From positions 434,001 to 498,000 of the forward strand of contig NZ_MDGK01000015.1 of NCBI RefSeq assembly GCF_001870465.1: a stretch of DNA of 64,000 bases, written 5' to 3'. The DNA comes from Pseudomonas extremorientalis (lineage in GTDB: Bacteria; Pseudomonadota; Gammaproteobacteria; Pseudomonadales; Pseudomonadaceae). This document shows positions 35,609 through 45,414 of this stretch, one piece after another. Made by a program: the position numbers and the translations under genes. Positions within the stretch are counted from its first letter, which is position 1. Every line of letters begins with the position of its first letter. The notes below the pieces were generated by a model. It was not told the origin of the DNA. It saw only the letters and a list, made by a program, of their open reading frames with translations, and ran no database searches.

Positions 35609-36400
35609 GTGGCATTTGTACAACTCGCCAAAGGCGACCTGCATTACCAACTGGACGGGCCAGTGGATGCGCCTGTGCTGGTGCTGTCCAACTCACTGGG
35701 CACCGACCTGCATATGTGGGACATCCAGATTGCGGCCTTCACCCAGCATTTTCGCGTGCTGCGTTTCGACACCCGTGGCCATGGCAAATCCCTGGTCACC
35801 CCGGGGCCGTACAGCATCGAACAGCTCGGCCGCGACGTGATCGCGCTGCTGGATGCGCTGGATATCCAACGCGCGCATTTCTGCGGTTTGTCCATGGGCG
35901 GCCTGATCGGCCAATGGCTGGGGATCAACGCGGGCGAGCGCCTGAACCGTCTGGTGGTATGCAACACCGCCGCCAGGATCGGCACGCCCGAGGTGTGGAA
36001 CCCTCGCATCGAGATGGTGTTGCGTGACGGCGCAGCGGCGATGGTGGCGCTGCGCGATGCGTCCATCGCACGCTGGTTCACGGCTGATTTCGCAGCCGCC
36101 AACCCGCACCAGGCCAAGCAGATTACCGACATGCTCGCGGCGACCTCGCCTGAAGGTTACGCTGCCAATTGCGCGGCGGTGCGCGATGCGGATTTTCGTG
36201 AGCAACTGGCCTTGATCAAGGTGCCGACGTTAGTGATTGCCGGCACCGACGATGCGGTCACCCCACCGGCCGGCGGTCACTTTATCCAGAACCATGTGCG
36301 GGGCGCCGAGTACGCCGAGTTCTATGCGGCGCACCTGTCCAATGTGCAGGCTGGCGCTGCGTTCAGCAACTGCGTAATCGAATTCCTGCTGGCCCGCTGA
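35609..36400 (+). CDS. pcaD: 3-oxoadipate enol-lactonase
   Basis: 263 residues from a GTG at 35609, chosen because GAGGAG lies at 35597-35602 and the length then equals the family norm. Alpha/beta hydrolase with nucleophile elbow CGLSMGGLIGQW, acid in IAGTDDAVTPPAGGH, and the closing histidine in AAHLSNVQAGAAF. It hydrolyses beta-ketoadipate enol-lactone to beta-ketoadipate. It is tightly packed between pcaB and pcaC. Confidence 0.93.
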   Translation: MAFVQLAKGDLHYQLDGPVDAPVLVLSNSLGTDLHMWDIQIAAFTQHFRVLRFDTRGHGKSLVTPGPYSIEQLGRDVIALLDALDIQRAHFCGLSMGGLIGQWLGINAGERLNRLVVCNTAARIGTPEVWNPRIEMVLRDGAAAMVALRDASIARWFTADFAAANPHQAKQITDMLAATSPEGYAANCAAVRDADFREQLALIKVPTLVIAGTDDAVTPPAGGHFIQNHVRGAEYAEFYAAHLSNVQAGAAFSNCVIEFLLAR

Positions 36401-36410
36401 GGAGCTGTTT

Positions 36411-36803
36411 GTGGACGAGAAACAACGTTACGCCGAAGGCCTGCAAGTGCGCCGCGAAGTGCTGGGCGATGCCCATGTCGACCGCAGCCTCAATGCCCTG
36501 ACCGAGTTCAACAGCGAGTTCCAGGAAATGATCACCCGCCACGCCTGGGGTGATATCTGGACCCGCCCCGGCCTGCCACGGCACACCCGCAGCCTGATCA
36601 CCATCGCGATGCTGATCGGCATGAACCGCAGTGAAGAACTCAAGCTGCACCTGCGCGCCGCCGCCAGCAATGGCGTGACCCGCGCCGAGATCAAGGAAGT
36701 GCTGATGCAGAGCGCGATCTACTGCGGGATTCCGGCGGCGAATGCCACTTTTCATCTGGCTGAGTCGGTGTGGGATGAGTTGGGGGTTGAGTCGCGGGAA
36801 TAG
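36411..36803 (+). CDS. pcaC: 4-carboxymuconolactone decarboxylase
   Basis: 130 residues, normal length, GTG start with GAGGAG-like sequence 9 bases upstream. The CMD family pattern is clear: GDIWTRPGLPRHTRSLITIA, LKLHLRAAASNGVTRAEIKE and QSAIYCGIPAANATFH. It decarboxylates 4-carboxymuconolactone to the enol-lactone used by PcaD. Last gene of the pca cluster; convergent with the deacetylase, only 3 bases apart. Confidence 0.95.
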   Translation: MDEKQRYAEGLQVRREVLGDAHVDRSLNALTEFNSEFQEMITRHAWGDIWTRPGLPRHTRSLITIAMLIGMNRSEELKLHLRAAASNGVTRAEIKEVLMQSAIYCGIPAANATFHLAESVWDELGVESRE

Positions 36804-36806
36804 GGG

Positions 36807-37706
36807 TCAGTGGGAATCGGCATCCCACACCCAATTCCACACGCCCGGCAGACGCACCGGTTCATTCACGTCCTTCACCGTGCGTGCCAGCGCCGCACGT
36901 TGCAGGGCGGCCGTGTCGGTGTAGAACGGTTCAGCGGCGGTCTTCATACCGGTGATCCGTGCGCTGTCCAACAGGATCTGCAAGTACTCCTGCATATGCC
37001 GCGCGGTGTAGCGGTTGATGTCGTGGAAGGTCACTACCACAGGGATCACGCCATCCACCGTCGGCAACTCGCCCAACGCAATGTGTTCGCGCACCACCGA
37101 CAGTTGCCGATACAAATTGGCCCGGCGCCGTGGGCTGCCGTTGAAGCCCCAGATCTTGCCGTCATTGGCACTCAAATCCGTGAGCAGCACCTGCATGCCG
37201 TGACGCTGGTAGGCGGCGAAGGTGCGGCGGTCGTAATTCCAGAACGGCGGGCGGACCAGCACCGGCGGGTTGCCGGTGATCGACGCAATGTCAGCGGCAC
37301 CCTGGGTGAGGGTACGTTCCAGTTCGGCGTCATTCAGCCAGCGATGGTTGGTATGAAACGCCGTGGCGGTGTGGAAGGCGAGGATGTGACCGGCCGCATA
37401 CTCGCGCTGCATGGTCTTGCGACCCCGCGAACTGCCACCGGAGCGTGAGGCTTCGGTTTGCAGAAAGAACACCGCCTTGATCCCCGGCAGTACCGGGTTT
37501 TGCGCCAGGTCAGCCACCACTGAGCGGCTCGGGTTGTTATAGCCTGACGCACTGGGGCCGTCATCGAAGGTCAGCAGAAAACGGATCGGCGCCTGGCCTT
37601 GCAGGCGTTGCTCGGTCTGGGGTGTCAGGGCGACAGGTGCGCCAATACAGCCGCTGAGGCTCAGGGCCAGGGCAAGCACGGCGGATGCGATGGCGAAGGA
37701 TTTCAT
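36807..37706 (-). CDS. Polysaccharide deacetylase-family lipoprotein
   Basis: 299 residues from ATG 37706 (MKSFAIASAV); a GTG nine bases upstream is also possible. The signal ends in the lipobox LSGC (Cys20), so it is probably a lipoprotein. The NodB-type catalytic motifs are visible: TFDDGPSASG, then HILAFHTATAFHTNHRW, RPPFWNYDRR and VVTFHDINRYTARH. It should remove acyl groups from a surface or cell-wall polysaccharide. The target is unknown, and no glycan-synthesis genes are adjacent. Confidence 0.85.
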   Translation of the reverse strand: MKSFAIASAVLALALSLSGCIGAPVALTPQTEQRLQGQAPIRFLLTFDDGPSASGYNNPSRSVVADLAQNPVLPGIKAVFFLQTEASRSGGSSRGRKTMQREYAAGHILAFHTATAFHTNHRWLNDAELERTLTQGAADIASITGNPPVLVRPPFWNYDRRTFAAYQRHGMQVLLTDLSANDGKIWGFNGSPRRRANLYRQLSVVREHIALGELPTVDGVIPVVVTFHDINRYTARHMQEYLQILLDSARITGMKTAAEPFYTDTAALQRAALARTVKDVNEPVRLPGVWNWVWDADSH

Positions 37707-37824
37707 GGTGGGCACGGGCTCGAATGGAGGGCCGCTGCTGGGTGGATCAGCAGCGGCAGGCGCGCACCATACAGGAAGATGGATGGTGTGAGGTTACCGC
37801 CTGACCAACGAGCACTGTTCAGGC

Positions 37825-39279
37825 TCAGCCGACGTATTGGGTCCGCAGCGGCTTGCCCATTTCTTCGTTCAAGGCGTTTTCAGTAAAGGGTTTGGGGTTG
37901 GGAGAAGACTCGGGCGTGGTAGGCAACCCCACCGCTTGACGTTCGCTGTTGGGCACATCCAGTGCTTCGCCCTTGAATGTCTCCACGGTCGAGCCCGTCA
38001 ACGCGGTGCCGTTACCGGCGTTATAGGCGTGGACCATTTCGTGATAAAGGATTGTGATGGGCGAATACGTCACGCCGGCCAATACGTCCAGAGCGGAGCG
38101 GTTATAGGTGATTTCAGCCCGGTCAGCCCGCGACCCCGGCACACCGTCCACCATGAACCCCCACTTGGGATCGTCGCCGACCGCTGGCGGGCGTTCGTAT
38201 TGCATCAAGGTTTTGAGTTCCTCGCTGCCATAGGTGTAGCTGCTTCCAGTGTCGAGCAGATCCTCCACCAACGTTACCGGTGCGCCGTTGCGCCGGGCTA
38301 TCGCGTTCATTTCGGCAAGCATCTGTTTGCCCTGGGGGGAGCTGCGCAGCAAGGCCAGATCGTCTTCGACCCGTTGGATAAAGTCGACCGAGCCTTTTAT
38401 GACAAACCCCTCAAGCGGTGCTTGGTCAGGCGTGACGGTGGTCAATACCGAGCTGTTGAGACGCTGGATCGTATCGCCGGATTGAGCGTAGATCAGGTCG
38501 CCGGGACGATTGGCAATGACTGTGTCGCGGCCACTGCCGGTATAGACAGTGCTGCGGTCGTGGGCGATCAAACGATCATCATCGGCGCCGCCATGCAACA
38601 CCGTATGGCCGTTGCCAGCAGACAGGCGATCATTGCCATTGCCGCCGTCCAGGTAGCTCGTTTTGCTTTTTGGCCCTGCACCGGCGTAAAGGCGGTCGTT
38701 GCCATTGTTGCCATAGATCACGTTGTCGCCGCTGCCGCCAACGATCGTGTCGCCGCCGTCGCCACCTTCGGCGTAGCCAAGGCCGCTGCCGAGGTGAAGG
38801 ACATCGTTGCCAGGACCGCCGAACAGGCGGGTGTAGCCACCGCCGGCCCGCACCCGATCGTCGCCGTCCCCGGCATCCACCGTGATCGGCTGGGTCACGT
38901 TGGCGTCAATGCGGATGTTGTCGTTACCGCCGTGGGTCTTGAGGTGAAAGGTCAGTGGCTCGCCGTTTTCATCGTGGCTGTCAAAGCGATACGACCGGTC
39001 ATTGACCTTTACATCCAGCTTGCCTGGAAGGTGCTGGCTGATATGGATCTGGTCCGCTTTGTCACCGGTTTCAAGGATCAGGCTGTTGCTGATGCTGTAG
39101 GTCAGGTCATGCTCCCAGACTGATTGTCCGCAGGCCTTCAAATTGCCGTCATCCAGAAACGGATGCCGATGAGCTTGAACCGGATTGTCGGGCGTGAACG
39201 CCAGTCGGGGAGGTGGGTCGGGTGTGTAGTGGCTGTTGCTGAAGACCTTGGAGCATGCAATACGATTTGAAGCGTCCAT
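37825..39279 (-). CDS. Putative secreted M91-type zinc protease with calcium-repeat-like blocks
   Basis: 484 residues from ATG 39279 (MDASNRIACSK), preceded by AGGGATC; the frame extends further upstream but without family resemblance. Residues ~117-270 carry GG-x-G-x-D repeats of RTX/calcium type (GGPGNDVLH, GGDGGDTIV, GGSGDNVIY, GGNGNDRLS, GGADDDRLI). The C-terminal third has HEMVH (413-417) with downstream ERQAVGL, the M91 (NleD/HopH1) peptidase pattern. No N-terminal Sec signal is seen, so non-Sec export is expected. The N-terminus is proline- and serine-rich. NleD-type proteases are injected type III effectors; the repeat-plus-M91 fusion is unusual. Confidence 0.75.
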   Translation of the reverse strand: MDASNRIACSKVFSNSHYTPDPPPRLAFTPDNPVQAHRHPFLDDGNLKACGQSVWEHDLTYSISNSLILETGDKADQIHISQHLPGKLDVKVNDRSYRFDSHDENGEPLTFHLKTHGGNDNIRIDANVTQPITVDAGDGDDRVRAGGGYTRLFGGPGNDVLHLGSGLGYAEGGDGGDTIVGGSGDNVIYGNNGNDRLYAGAGPKSKTSYLDGGNGNDRLSAGNGHTVLHGGADDDRLIAHDRSTVYTGSGRDTVIANRPGDLIYAQSGDTIQRLNSSVLTTVTPDQAPLEGFVIKGSVDFIQRVEDDLALLRSSPQGKQMLAEMNAIARRNGAPVTLVEDLLDTGSSYTYGSEELKTLMQYERPPAVGDDPKWGFMVDGVPGSRADRAEITYNRSALDVLAGVTYSPITILYHEMVHAYNAGNGTALTGSTVETFKGEALDVPNSERQAVGLPTTPESSPNPKPFTENALNEEMGKPLRTQYVG

Positions 39280-39371
39280 GTGAGATCCCTGTGGGAGAGC
39301 CAGGCACTGGCCCTGTCTCATGAAGTCGACCGGACACTTCAAATCGTTCCCTGGATAAATGTAATGCGGCT

Positions 39372-40622
39372 TTACAGCAGGCTGATCGGGTAACTGACGA
39401 TCAACCGGTTCTCGTCGAACTCGTTGTTGCTGTAGTCGCGGCGCATGCTGGAATTGCGCAGGCGCACATTGAGGTTTTTGGCCACGCCGCTTTGCACTGT
39501 ATAGCCCACTTCGGTTTCGCGGCCCCATTCCTTGCCGTCAGTGATGGTGCCGGTGTGTACGTTGCTGCCGCTGATATAGCGGTTCATCAGGGTCAGGCCG
39601 GGCACGCCGAGGGCGGCGAAGTTGTAGTCGTGACGCACTTGCCAGGATTTCTCCTGGGCGTTGTCGTAGCTGCTGTTGTAGCTGTCGTTGGCCAGGGTGC
39701 CGCCGCTGGTACCGTTGACCCGCATCCAGGCGCTGTTGCCGGTGAGCTTTTGCAGGCCGACGTAGAAGGTGTTGCCGCCGTATCTGGCGGAGAACAGGCC
39801 GGACCAGGTCTTGTTGTCCAGCTCGCCGGCACGGGCGCTGCCATCGTCCTTGCCATAGAAGAAGCCGAGGTTGGCGCCCAGGGTCCAGTCGCCCAACGGC
39901 TGGCTGTGGGTCAGGTTGACGAACTGCTGGCTGTAGATGTCCTTGAGCTGGGCATTCCACAGGCCGATCTGGGTGCGTTTGTCGTTGAACAGGTATTCGC
40001 CGCCCTGGAAGTTGAAGCGGTCCGAGGTGAACGCGGCTTTGCCGAACATCGACAGGTCGCTCATGCTGCTGTCGTCACGCGGGCTGTTGGCGCGGAACTG
40101 GCCACCGTAGAGGGTCAGGCCGTCGATCTCCTTGGAGGTGATCTGCCCGCCGCGCAGGGTTTGCGGCAAGGAGCGGCCATCGTCCGAGCGCAGGATCGGC
40201 AGCACCGGCATCCATTCGCCAACTTTCACTTCCGTCTTGGAAATACGTGCCTTGAACGCCACGCCCAGACGCCCGAATTCATCCGCCGGGCGGCCGTCGT
40301 GGTCCAGCGGCAACAACTGGGTGCCGCCGGTGCCGCGCCCGCCATCGAGCTTCAACGAGTACATGCCCAGCACATCCATCCCGAAACCCACCGTGCCCTG
40401 GGTGAAGCCGGACTTGGCATCGAGGATGAAACTCTGCGTCCACTCCTGCGCGCCGCCCTGGGTCTTGGTCGGGTTGGTGTAATTGCGGTTGAAGAAGAAA
40501 TTGCGCAGGTTGAGGTTGGCGCTGGCGTCTTCGAGAAAGCCGTGTTCCTCGGCGAGGACGGGCAGGGAAAGACTGGCGACAGCGGTTGCCAGCAAAAGCT
40601 GGCGCGGGTGGAAAGTGCTCAT
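39372..40622 (-). CDS. OprD-family outer membrane porin
   Basis: 416 residues from ATG 40622; signal peptide of about 22 residues (VASLSLPVLA-EEHG). The mature N-terminus GFLEDASANLNLRNFFFNRNY and the amphipathic beta strands ending in VSYPISLL are typical of OprD/OpdK-type substrate-specific porins, of BenF-like class. It likely admits an aromatic or other organic acid. Location 2.5 kb from pcaC is suggestive, but the link to pca is only positional. Confidence 0.88.
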   Translation of the reverse strand: MSTFHPRQLLLATAVASLSLPVLAEEHGFLEDASANLNLRNFFFNRNYTNPTKTQGGAQEWTQSFILDAKSGFTQGTVGFGMDVLGMYSLKLDGGRGTGGTQLLPLDHDGRPADEFGRLGVAFKARISKTEVKVGEWMPVLPILRSDDGRSLPQTLRGGQITSKEIDGLTLYGGQFRANSPRDDSSMSDLSMFGKAAFTSDRFNFQGGEYLFNDKRTQIGLWNAQLKDIYSQQFVNLTHSQPLGDWTLGANLGFFYGKDDGSARAGELDNKTWSGLFSARYGGNTFYVGLQKLTGNSAWMRVNGTSGGTLANDSYNSSYDNAQEKSWQVRHDYNFAALGVPGLTLMNRYISGSNVHTGTITDGKEWGRETEVGYTVQSGVAKNLNVRLRNSSMRRDYSNNEFDENRLIVSYPISLL

Positions 40623-40752
40623 GGCGTAAGGACCTGTTGTTATTGGGTTTATGCAGGTGGCGGCCATGGTGCGCGGCGGCGCGGGGGCGATGAAAGTGGG
40701 GGAGAGCGGGTTGTGGGCGGTGATCGAACGCAAGTTGTCCGGTGCAGAAAAG

Positions 40753-40778
40753 CAAAAAGCCCACCAAAAGGTGGGCTT
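40753..40778 (-). terminator. Rho-independent terminator of the RND pump operon
   Basis: On the minus strand: AAGCCCACC TTTT GGTGGGCTTTTTGCTTTT. It has a 9-bp stem with a T-run and lies 18 bases past the ttgC stop. Confidence 0.9.
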
Positions 40779-40795
40779 CGTTGACGCGGGTGTTA

Positions 40796-42253
40796 TCAGA
40801 ACAACTTCAGTGGCGGTGCTTCTTCTTTCAACGGCTCGTTCTTCGCGGTCTGCTCGCTCCAGCCACCGCCGAGGGCCTTGTACAGGTTGACCTCGCTGGT
40901 GAGCTGCGCCAGGCGGTCGGTGATCAGCGATTGCTGGGCACTGAACAGTTGGCGCTGGGCATCGAGGAACGTCAGGTTGCTGTCGACACCGATGCGGTAG
41001 CGACGCTCGGCCAGGCGGTAGTAATCCTGGTTGGCCGCGACGAAGCCGCGCTGGGCGTCCAGTTGCTGCTTGTAGGTCTCACGTGCGGCAAGGCCGTCGG
41101 AGACTTCCTGGAAGCCGGTCTGGATCGCCTTCTCGTAGTTGGCCACGTTGATCTCTTTCTGGATCTTCGAGTAGTCCAGGCTGGCGCGCAGGCTACCGGC
41201 GTTGAAGATCGGGATGTTGATCTGCGGGGCGAACGACCAGGTGCCCGAACCGCCTTTGAACAGGCCGCCCAGGTTAGGGCTCGCGGTACCGGCGCTGGCG
41301 GTCAGGCTGATGCTCGGGAAGAACGCGGCACGGGCCGCACCGATGTTGGCGTTGGCGGCCTTGAGGTTGTACTCGGCTTGCATGATGTCGGGACGACGTT
41401 GCAGCAGGTCCGATGGCAAGCCGGCCGGCACTTCGCTGAGCAGGTTATCCGACAGCGGCTTGCTGACGATATTCGCCGGCAGGCCGGTGCCCAGCAGCAG
41501 GGTCAGGCTGTTTTCGTCCTGGGCCACCTGGCGGGTATAACGCGCCAGGGCAACCCGGGCGTTTTCCACCGAGGTACGCGATTGGCTCAGGTCGAGGGCC
41601 GAGGCCACGCCGACTTCGTTGCTGCGCGAGGTGAGCTTGAAGCTTTGCTCGTACGCGTCCAGGGTGTCCTGGGTCAGCTTGAGCAGTTCCTTGTCGGCCT
41701 GCCAGGTCAGGTAGGCGTTGGCCACGCTGGCCACCAGGCTGATCTGGGTACTGCGCCGTGCTTCTTCGGTGGCGAAGTACTTTTGCAGGGCTTCTTCACT
41801 CAGGCTGCGTACGCGACCGAACAGGTCCAGCTCATACGAGCTGATCCCGAGACCGGCCGAGTATTGGCTGCTGATGGTCGATTCGCCGGTCTGCGACAAG
41901 CGGGCCGGGGTACGCGAACGGCTGCCGCTGCCCGTGGCCGACACGGCCGGGAACAGATCGGCGCGCTGGATCTGGTACTGCGCGGCATAGGCGTCGATGT
42001 TCAGGGCCGCGACACGCAGGTCACGGTTGTTCACCAGCGCGGTCTGGATCAGCTGTTGCAGGGCCGGATCATGGAAAAACTGCTTCCAGCCCTGCTCGAC
42101 AGCGGCCTGGCTCGGCGCCTGGGCCGACGAATACGCCGGCCCCTGCGGGAACTGTGCGGCCACCGGCGCTTCGGGGCGCTGATAGTCAGGTATCAGCGAG
42201 CAGCCACTGAGCACGAATGCGGTGACGGCTAGGGAAAGTAGCGACTTGCTCAT
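40796..42253 (-). CDS. ttgC: Outer membrane channel of RND efflux pump (TtgC/OprM)
   Basis: 485 residues; lipoprotein signal [15 protein letters not shown] (Cys18). Two repeats of the outer-membrane efflux protein family are visible, for example [24 protein letters not shown] and [20 protein letters not shown]. It forms the TolC-like exit duct. The start overlaps the ttgB stop by 4 bases. Orthologues are OprM, TtgC and EmhC. Confidence 0.93.
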   Translation of the reverse strand: MSKSLLSLAVTAFVLSGCSLIPDYQRPEAPVAAQFPQGPAYSSAQAPSQAAVEQGWKQFFHDPALQQLIQTALVNNRDLRVAALNIDAYAAQYQIQRADLFPAVSATGSGSRSRTPARLSQTGESTISSQYSAGLGISSYELDLFGRVRSLSEEALQKYFATEEARRSTQISLVASVANAYLTWQADKELLKLTQDTLDAYEQSFKLTSRSNEVGVASALDLSQSRTSVENARVALARYTRQVAQDENSLTLLLGTGLPANIVSKPLSDNLLSEVPAGLPSDLLQRRPDIMQAEYNLKAANANIGAARAAFFPSISLTASAGTASPNLGGLFKGGSGTWSFAPQINIPIFNAGSLRASLDYSKIQKEINVANYEKAIQTGFQEVSDGLAARETYKQQLDAQRGFVAANQDYYRLAERRYRIGVDSNLTFLDAQRQLFSAQQSLITDRLAQLTSEVNLYKALGGGWSEQTAKNEPLKEEAPPLKLF

Positions 42254-45200
42254 TGGCCAGCCTCTTTAGGGGTTTCAGTTGTGTCAGTCTTTTTACGTTC
42301 GCCAGCGGCGGATACGGTTGCGAAGAACAGGGGCACCCAGAAGATCGCCAGCACGGTGGCCGTGATCATACCGCCGATTACACCGGTACCGATCGCGTGT
42401 TGGCTGCCCGAACCTGCACCCGAGGAGATCGCCAGCGGCAATACGCCGAGGATGAACGCCATGGAAGTCATGATGATCGGGCGCAGACGCATCCGCGAGG
42501 CTTCGATGGCCGACTCGACGATGCCCTTGCCTTGTTCGTGAAGTTCTTTGGCGAACTCCACGATCAGGATGGCGTTTTTCGCCGCCAGGCCCACCGTTAC
42601 CAACAGGCCCACCTGGAAGAACACGTCGTTGGACAACCCGCGCATGCTGGTGGCGATCAACGCACCTACCACACCCAGCGGCACGACCAGCACCACCGCA
42701 ATCGGGATCGACCAGCTTTCGTACAGGGCCGCGAGGCACAGGAACACTACCAGCAGCGACAATGCATACAGCGCAGGCGCCTGGGAGCCGGACAGACGTT
42801 CTTCGTACGACAGGCCGGTCCATGCGTAGCCGATACCGGCCGGCAGTTCCTTGGCGATACGTTCGACTTCGGCCATGGCGTCACCGGTACTGTAGCCCGG
42901 GGCCGGGGTACCGAGGATTTCCATTGCCGCTACACCGTTGTAGCGCGAGAGCTTGGGCGAACCGTAGATCCATTTGCCCGAGGAAATGGCCGACATCGGC
43001 ACCATCTTCCCGGAGTCGCTGCGCACGTACCATTTGTCCAGGTCTTCTGGGGACATGCGGCCAGCGGCTTCACCTTGCACGTACACCTTTTTCACCCGAC
43101 CACGGTCGATGAAGTCGTTGACGTAGCTGCCACCCAGGGCGATCGCCAGGGTCTGGTTGATGCTCGACAGCGAAATACCCTGGGCACTGGCCTTCTCGTC
43201 GTCGACGGTGAGCTCGTACTGCGGCTCATCGTTCACGCCGTTGGGGCGCACACCCGCCAGGATCTTGCTTTGCGCGGCGGCCCCGAGGAACTGGTTGCGT
43301 GCATCCATCAGCTTCTGGTGGCCAACGCCGCCCTGGTCTTGCAGGAACACGTCGAAACCGGTGGCGTTACCCAATTCCAGTACCGAAGGCGGCACGATGG
43401 CGAACACCATGGCGTCCTTGAACGCTCCGAAGAAGTAACCCTGGGCACGCTTGGCCACTTCGAATACCGAGGTGGACGCATCCCGTTCATCCCACGGCTT
43501 GAGCATCACGAACGCCAGGCCCGAACTCTGGCCACGACCGGCGAAGTTGAAGCCGTTTACGGTGAATACCGACTTCACCGCCTTGCCTTCGCCCGGCTCG
43601 CCTTCCTTGTCGTTGAGCAGGAAGGCACGCATGTCGTCGATGACTTTCTGCGTACGTTCGGCCGAAGAACCGACCGGGGTCTGCACCTGGGCAAAGATCA
43701 CGCCCTGGTCTTCTTCCGGCAGGAATGCGCTCGGGATGCGGGTGAACAGCCAGATCATGCCGGCGAAGATGATCAGGTACACGAAGAATGCTGGAAACTT
43801 GTGCTTGATCATGTTGCCCACGCCGCGCTCGTAGCTCAGTACGCCACGGTCGAAGGTGCGGTTGAACCAGCCGAAGAAACCCCGCTTGGGTTGGCCGTGC
43901 TTCTCAGGGTCGATCGGCTTGAGCATGGTGGCGCACAAGGCCGGGGTGAAGATCAGGGCAACCAGTACCGACAACGCCATGGCCGAAACGATGGTGATGG
44001 AGAACTGTTTGTAGATCACACCGGTGGAGCCACCGAAGAATGCCATTGGCAACAGTACCGCCGACAGCACCAGGGCAATACCGACCAGGGCACCCTGGAT
44101 CTGGCCCATGGACTTGACCGTCGCCTCTTTGGGCGACAGGTGTTCCTCGGCCATTACCCGCTCGACGTTTTCCACCACGACGATGGCATCGTCCACCAGC
44201 AGGCCGATGGCCAGGATCATGCCGAACATGGTCAGGGTGTTGATGGTGAAACCGAACGCGGCCAGGATCCCGAAGGTACCCAGCAATACCACCGGTACGG
44301 TCATGGTGGTGATGATGGTGGCGCGGAAGTTCTGCAGGAACAGGAACATCACCAGGAACACCAGCACGATCGCTTCGACCAGGGTGTGGACTACACCGGA
44401 GATCGATTCGGTCACCACCGGCGTGGTGTCATACGGCACCACTGCCTTCATGCCTGGCGGGAAGAACGGTTCCAGGGACGCCACGGTGGCACGGATGGCC
44501 TTGGCGGTGTCCAGGGCGTTGGCGCCCGAGGCGAGCTTGATCGCCATACCCGAAGCCGGCTTGCCGTTGAACTGTGCGCTGATGCTGTAGTTCTGGCCAC
44601 CCAGTTCGATCCGCGCGATGTCACGCAGGCGAACCTGGGAACCGTCGGTATTGACCTTCATCAGGATCTTGCCGAACTCTTCAGCGGTCTGCAGGCGGGT
44701 CTTGCCGATGATGGTTGCGTTCAGCTGGGTACCGGGCAGAGCAGGCAGGCCGCCCAATTGGCCGGTGGCCACCTGGACGTTCTGCGCCGCGATGGCGGTG
44801 CTGACGTCGACCGGGGTCAACTGGTAGTTGTTCAACTTGGCCGGGTCGAGCCAGATACGCATGGCGTACTGCGAACCGAACACCTGGAAGTCACCTACAC
44901 CTGCCGTCCGCGAGATCGGGTCCTGGATGTTGGACACGATGTAGTTGGACAGGTCGTCCTTGGTCATGCTGCCGTCTTCCGACACCAGACCGATCACCAT
45001 CAGGAAGTTCTTCACCGACTTGGTCACACGGATACCCTGCTGCTGCACTTCTTGCGGCAGTAGCGGGGTCGCCAGGTTCAGCTTGTTTTGCACCTGGACC
45101 TGGGCGATGTCCGGGTTGGTACCCTGGTTGAACGTCGCGGTGATGGTCATGCTGCCGTCGGAGTTACTGTCCGAGGCGACATAACGCAGGTTGTCGATAC

Positions 45201-45411
45201 CGTTGAGCTGTTGCTCGATCACCTGCACAACGGTGTCCTGCACGGTTTGTGCGGACGCGCCTGGGTAGGTCACCTGGATGTCGATGGCGGTTGGCGCGAT
45301 GGCCGGGTATTGGTTGATGGGCAACTTCAGGATCGACAATGCCCCGACCAGCATGATCACCAGGGCAATTACCCAGGCGAAAATGGGACGGTCGATAAAA
45401 AATTTCGACAT
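42250..45411 (-). CDS. ttgB: RND multidrug efflux transporter (TtgB/MexB)
   Basis: 1053 residues, the family norm. Inner-membrane proton-driven pump: N-terminus [20 protein letters not shown], transmembrane [20 protein letters not shown] (the paired aspartates of helix 4), and a C-terminus with [18 protein letters not shown]. It expels hydrophobic antibiotics, solvents and dyes. It is between the adaptor (3-base gap) and the channel gene in a standard ttgABC order. Confidence 0.95.
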   Translation of the reverse strand: MSKFFIDRPIFAWVIALVIMLVGALSILKLPINQYPAIAPTAIDIQVTYPGASAQTVQDTVVQVIEQQLNGIDNLRYVASDSNSDGSMTITATFNQGTNPDIAQVQVQNKLNLATPLLPQEVQQQGIRVTKSVKNFLMVIGLVSEDGSMTKDDLSNYIVSNIQDPISRTAGVGDFQVFGSQYAMRIWLDPAKLNNYQLTPVDVSTAIAAQNVQVATGQLGGLPALPGTQLNATIIGKTRLQTAEEFGKILMKVNTDGSQVRLRDIARIELGGQNYSISAQFNGKPASGMAIKLASGANALDTAKAIRATVASLEPFFPPGMKAVVPYDTTPVVTESISGVVHTLVEAIVLVFLVMFLFLQNFRATIITTMTVPVVLLGTFGILAAFGFTINTLTMFGMILAIGLLVDDAIVVVENVERVMAEEHLSPKEATVKSMGQIQGALVGIALVLSAVLLPMAFFGGSTGVIYKQFSITIVSAMALSVLVALIFTPALCATMLKPIDPEKHGQPKRGFFGWFNRTFDRGVLSYERGVGNMIKHKFPAFFVYLIIFAGMIWLFTRIPSAFLPEEDQGVIFAQVQTPVGSSAERTQKVIDDMRAFLLNDKEGEPGEGKAVKSVFTVNGFNFAGRGQSSGLAFVMLKPWDERDASTSVFEVAKRAQGYFFGAFKDAMVFAIVPPSVLELGNATGFDVFLQDQGGVGHQKLMDARNQFLGAAAQSKILAGVRPNGVNDEPQYELTVDDEKASAQGISLSSINQTLAIALGGSYVNDFIDRGRVKKVYVQGEAAGRMSPEDLDKWYVRSDSGKMVPMSAISSGKWIYGSPKLSRYNGVAAMEILGTPAPGYSTGDAMAEVERIAKELPAGIGYAWTGLSYEERLSGSQAPALYALSLLVVFLCLAALYESWSIPIAVVLVVPLGVVGALIATSMRGLSNDVFFQVGLLVTVGLAAKNAILIVEFAKELHEQGKGIVESAIEASRMRLRPIIMTSMAFILGVLPLAISSGAGSGSQHAIGTGVIGGMITATVLAIFWVPLFFATVSAAGERKKTDTTETPKEAGQ

Positions 45412-45414
45412 GGG

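Noticed and set aside
39325..39350. GGAACG-N16-CGAC before the M91 gene as a hrp box
   Set aside because: The sixth base of the -35 is wrong, CCAC is CGAC and the final A is missing, so it does not meet the consensus.
42253..45063. 936-residue frame opposite ttgB
   Set aside because: Shadow of the RND transporter; His/Asp/Gln-rich translation with no domain.
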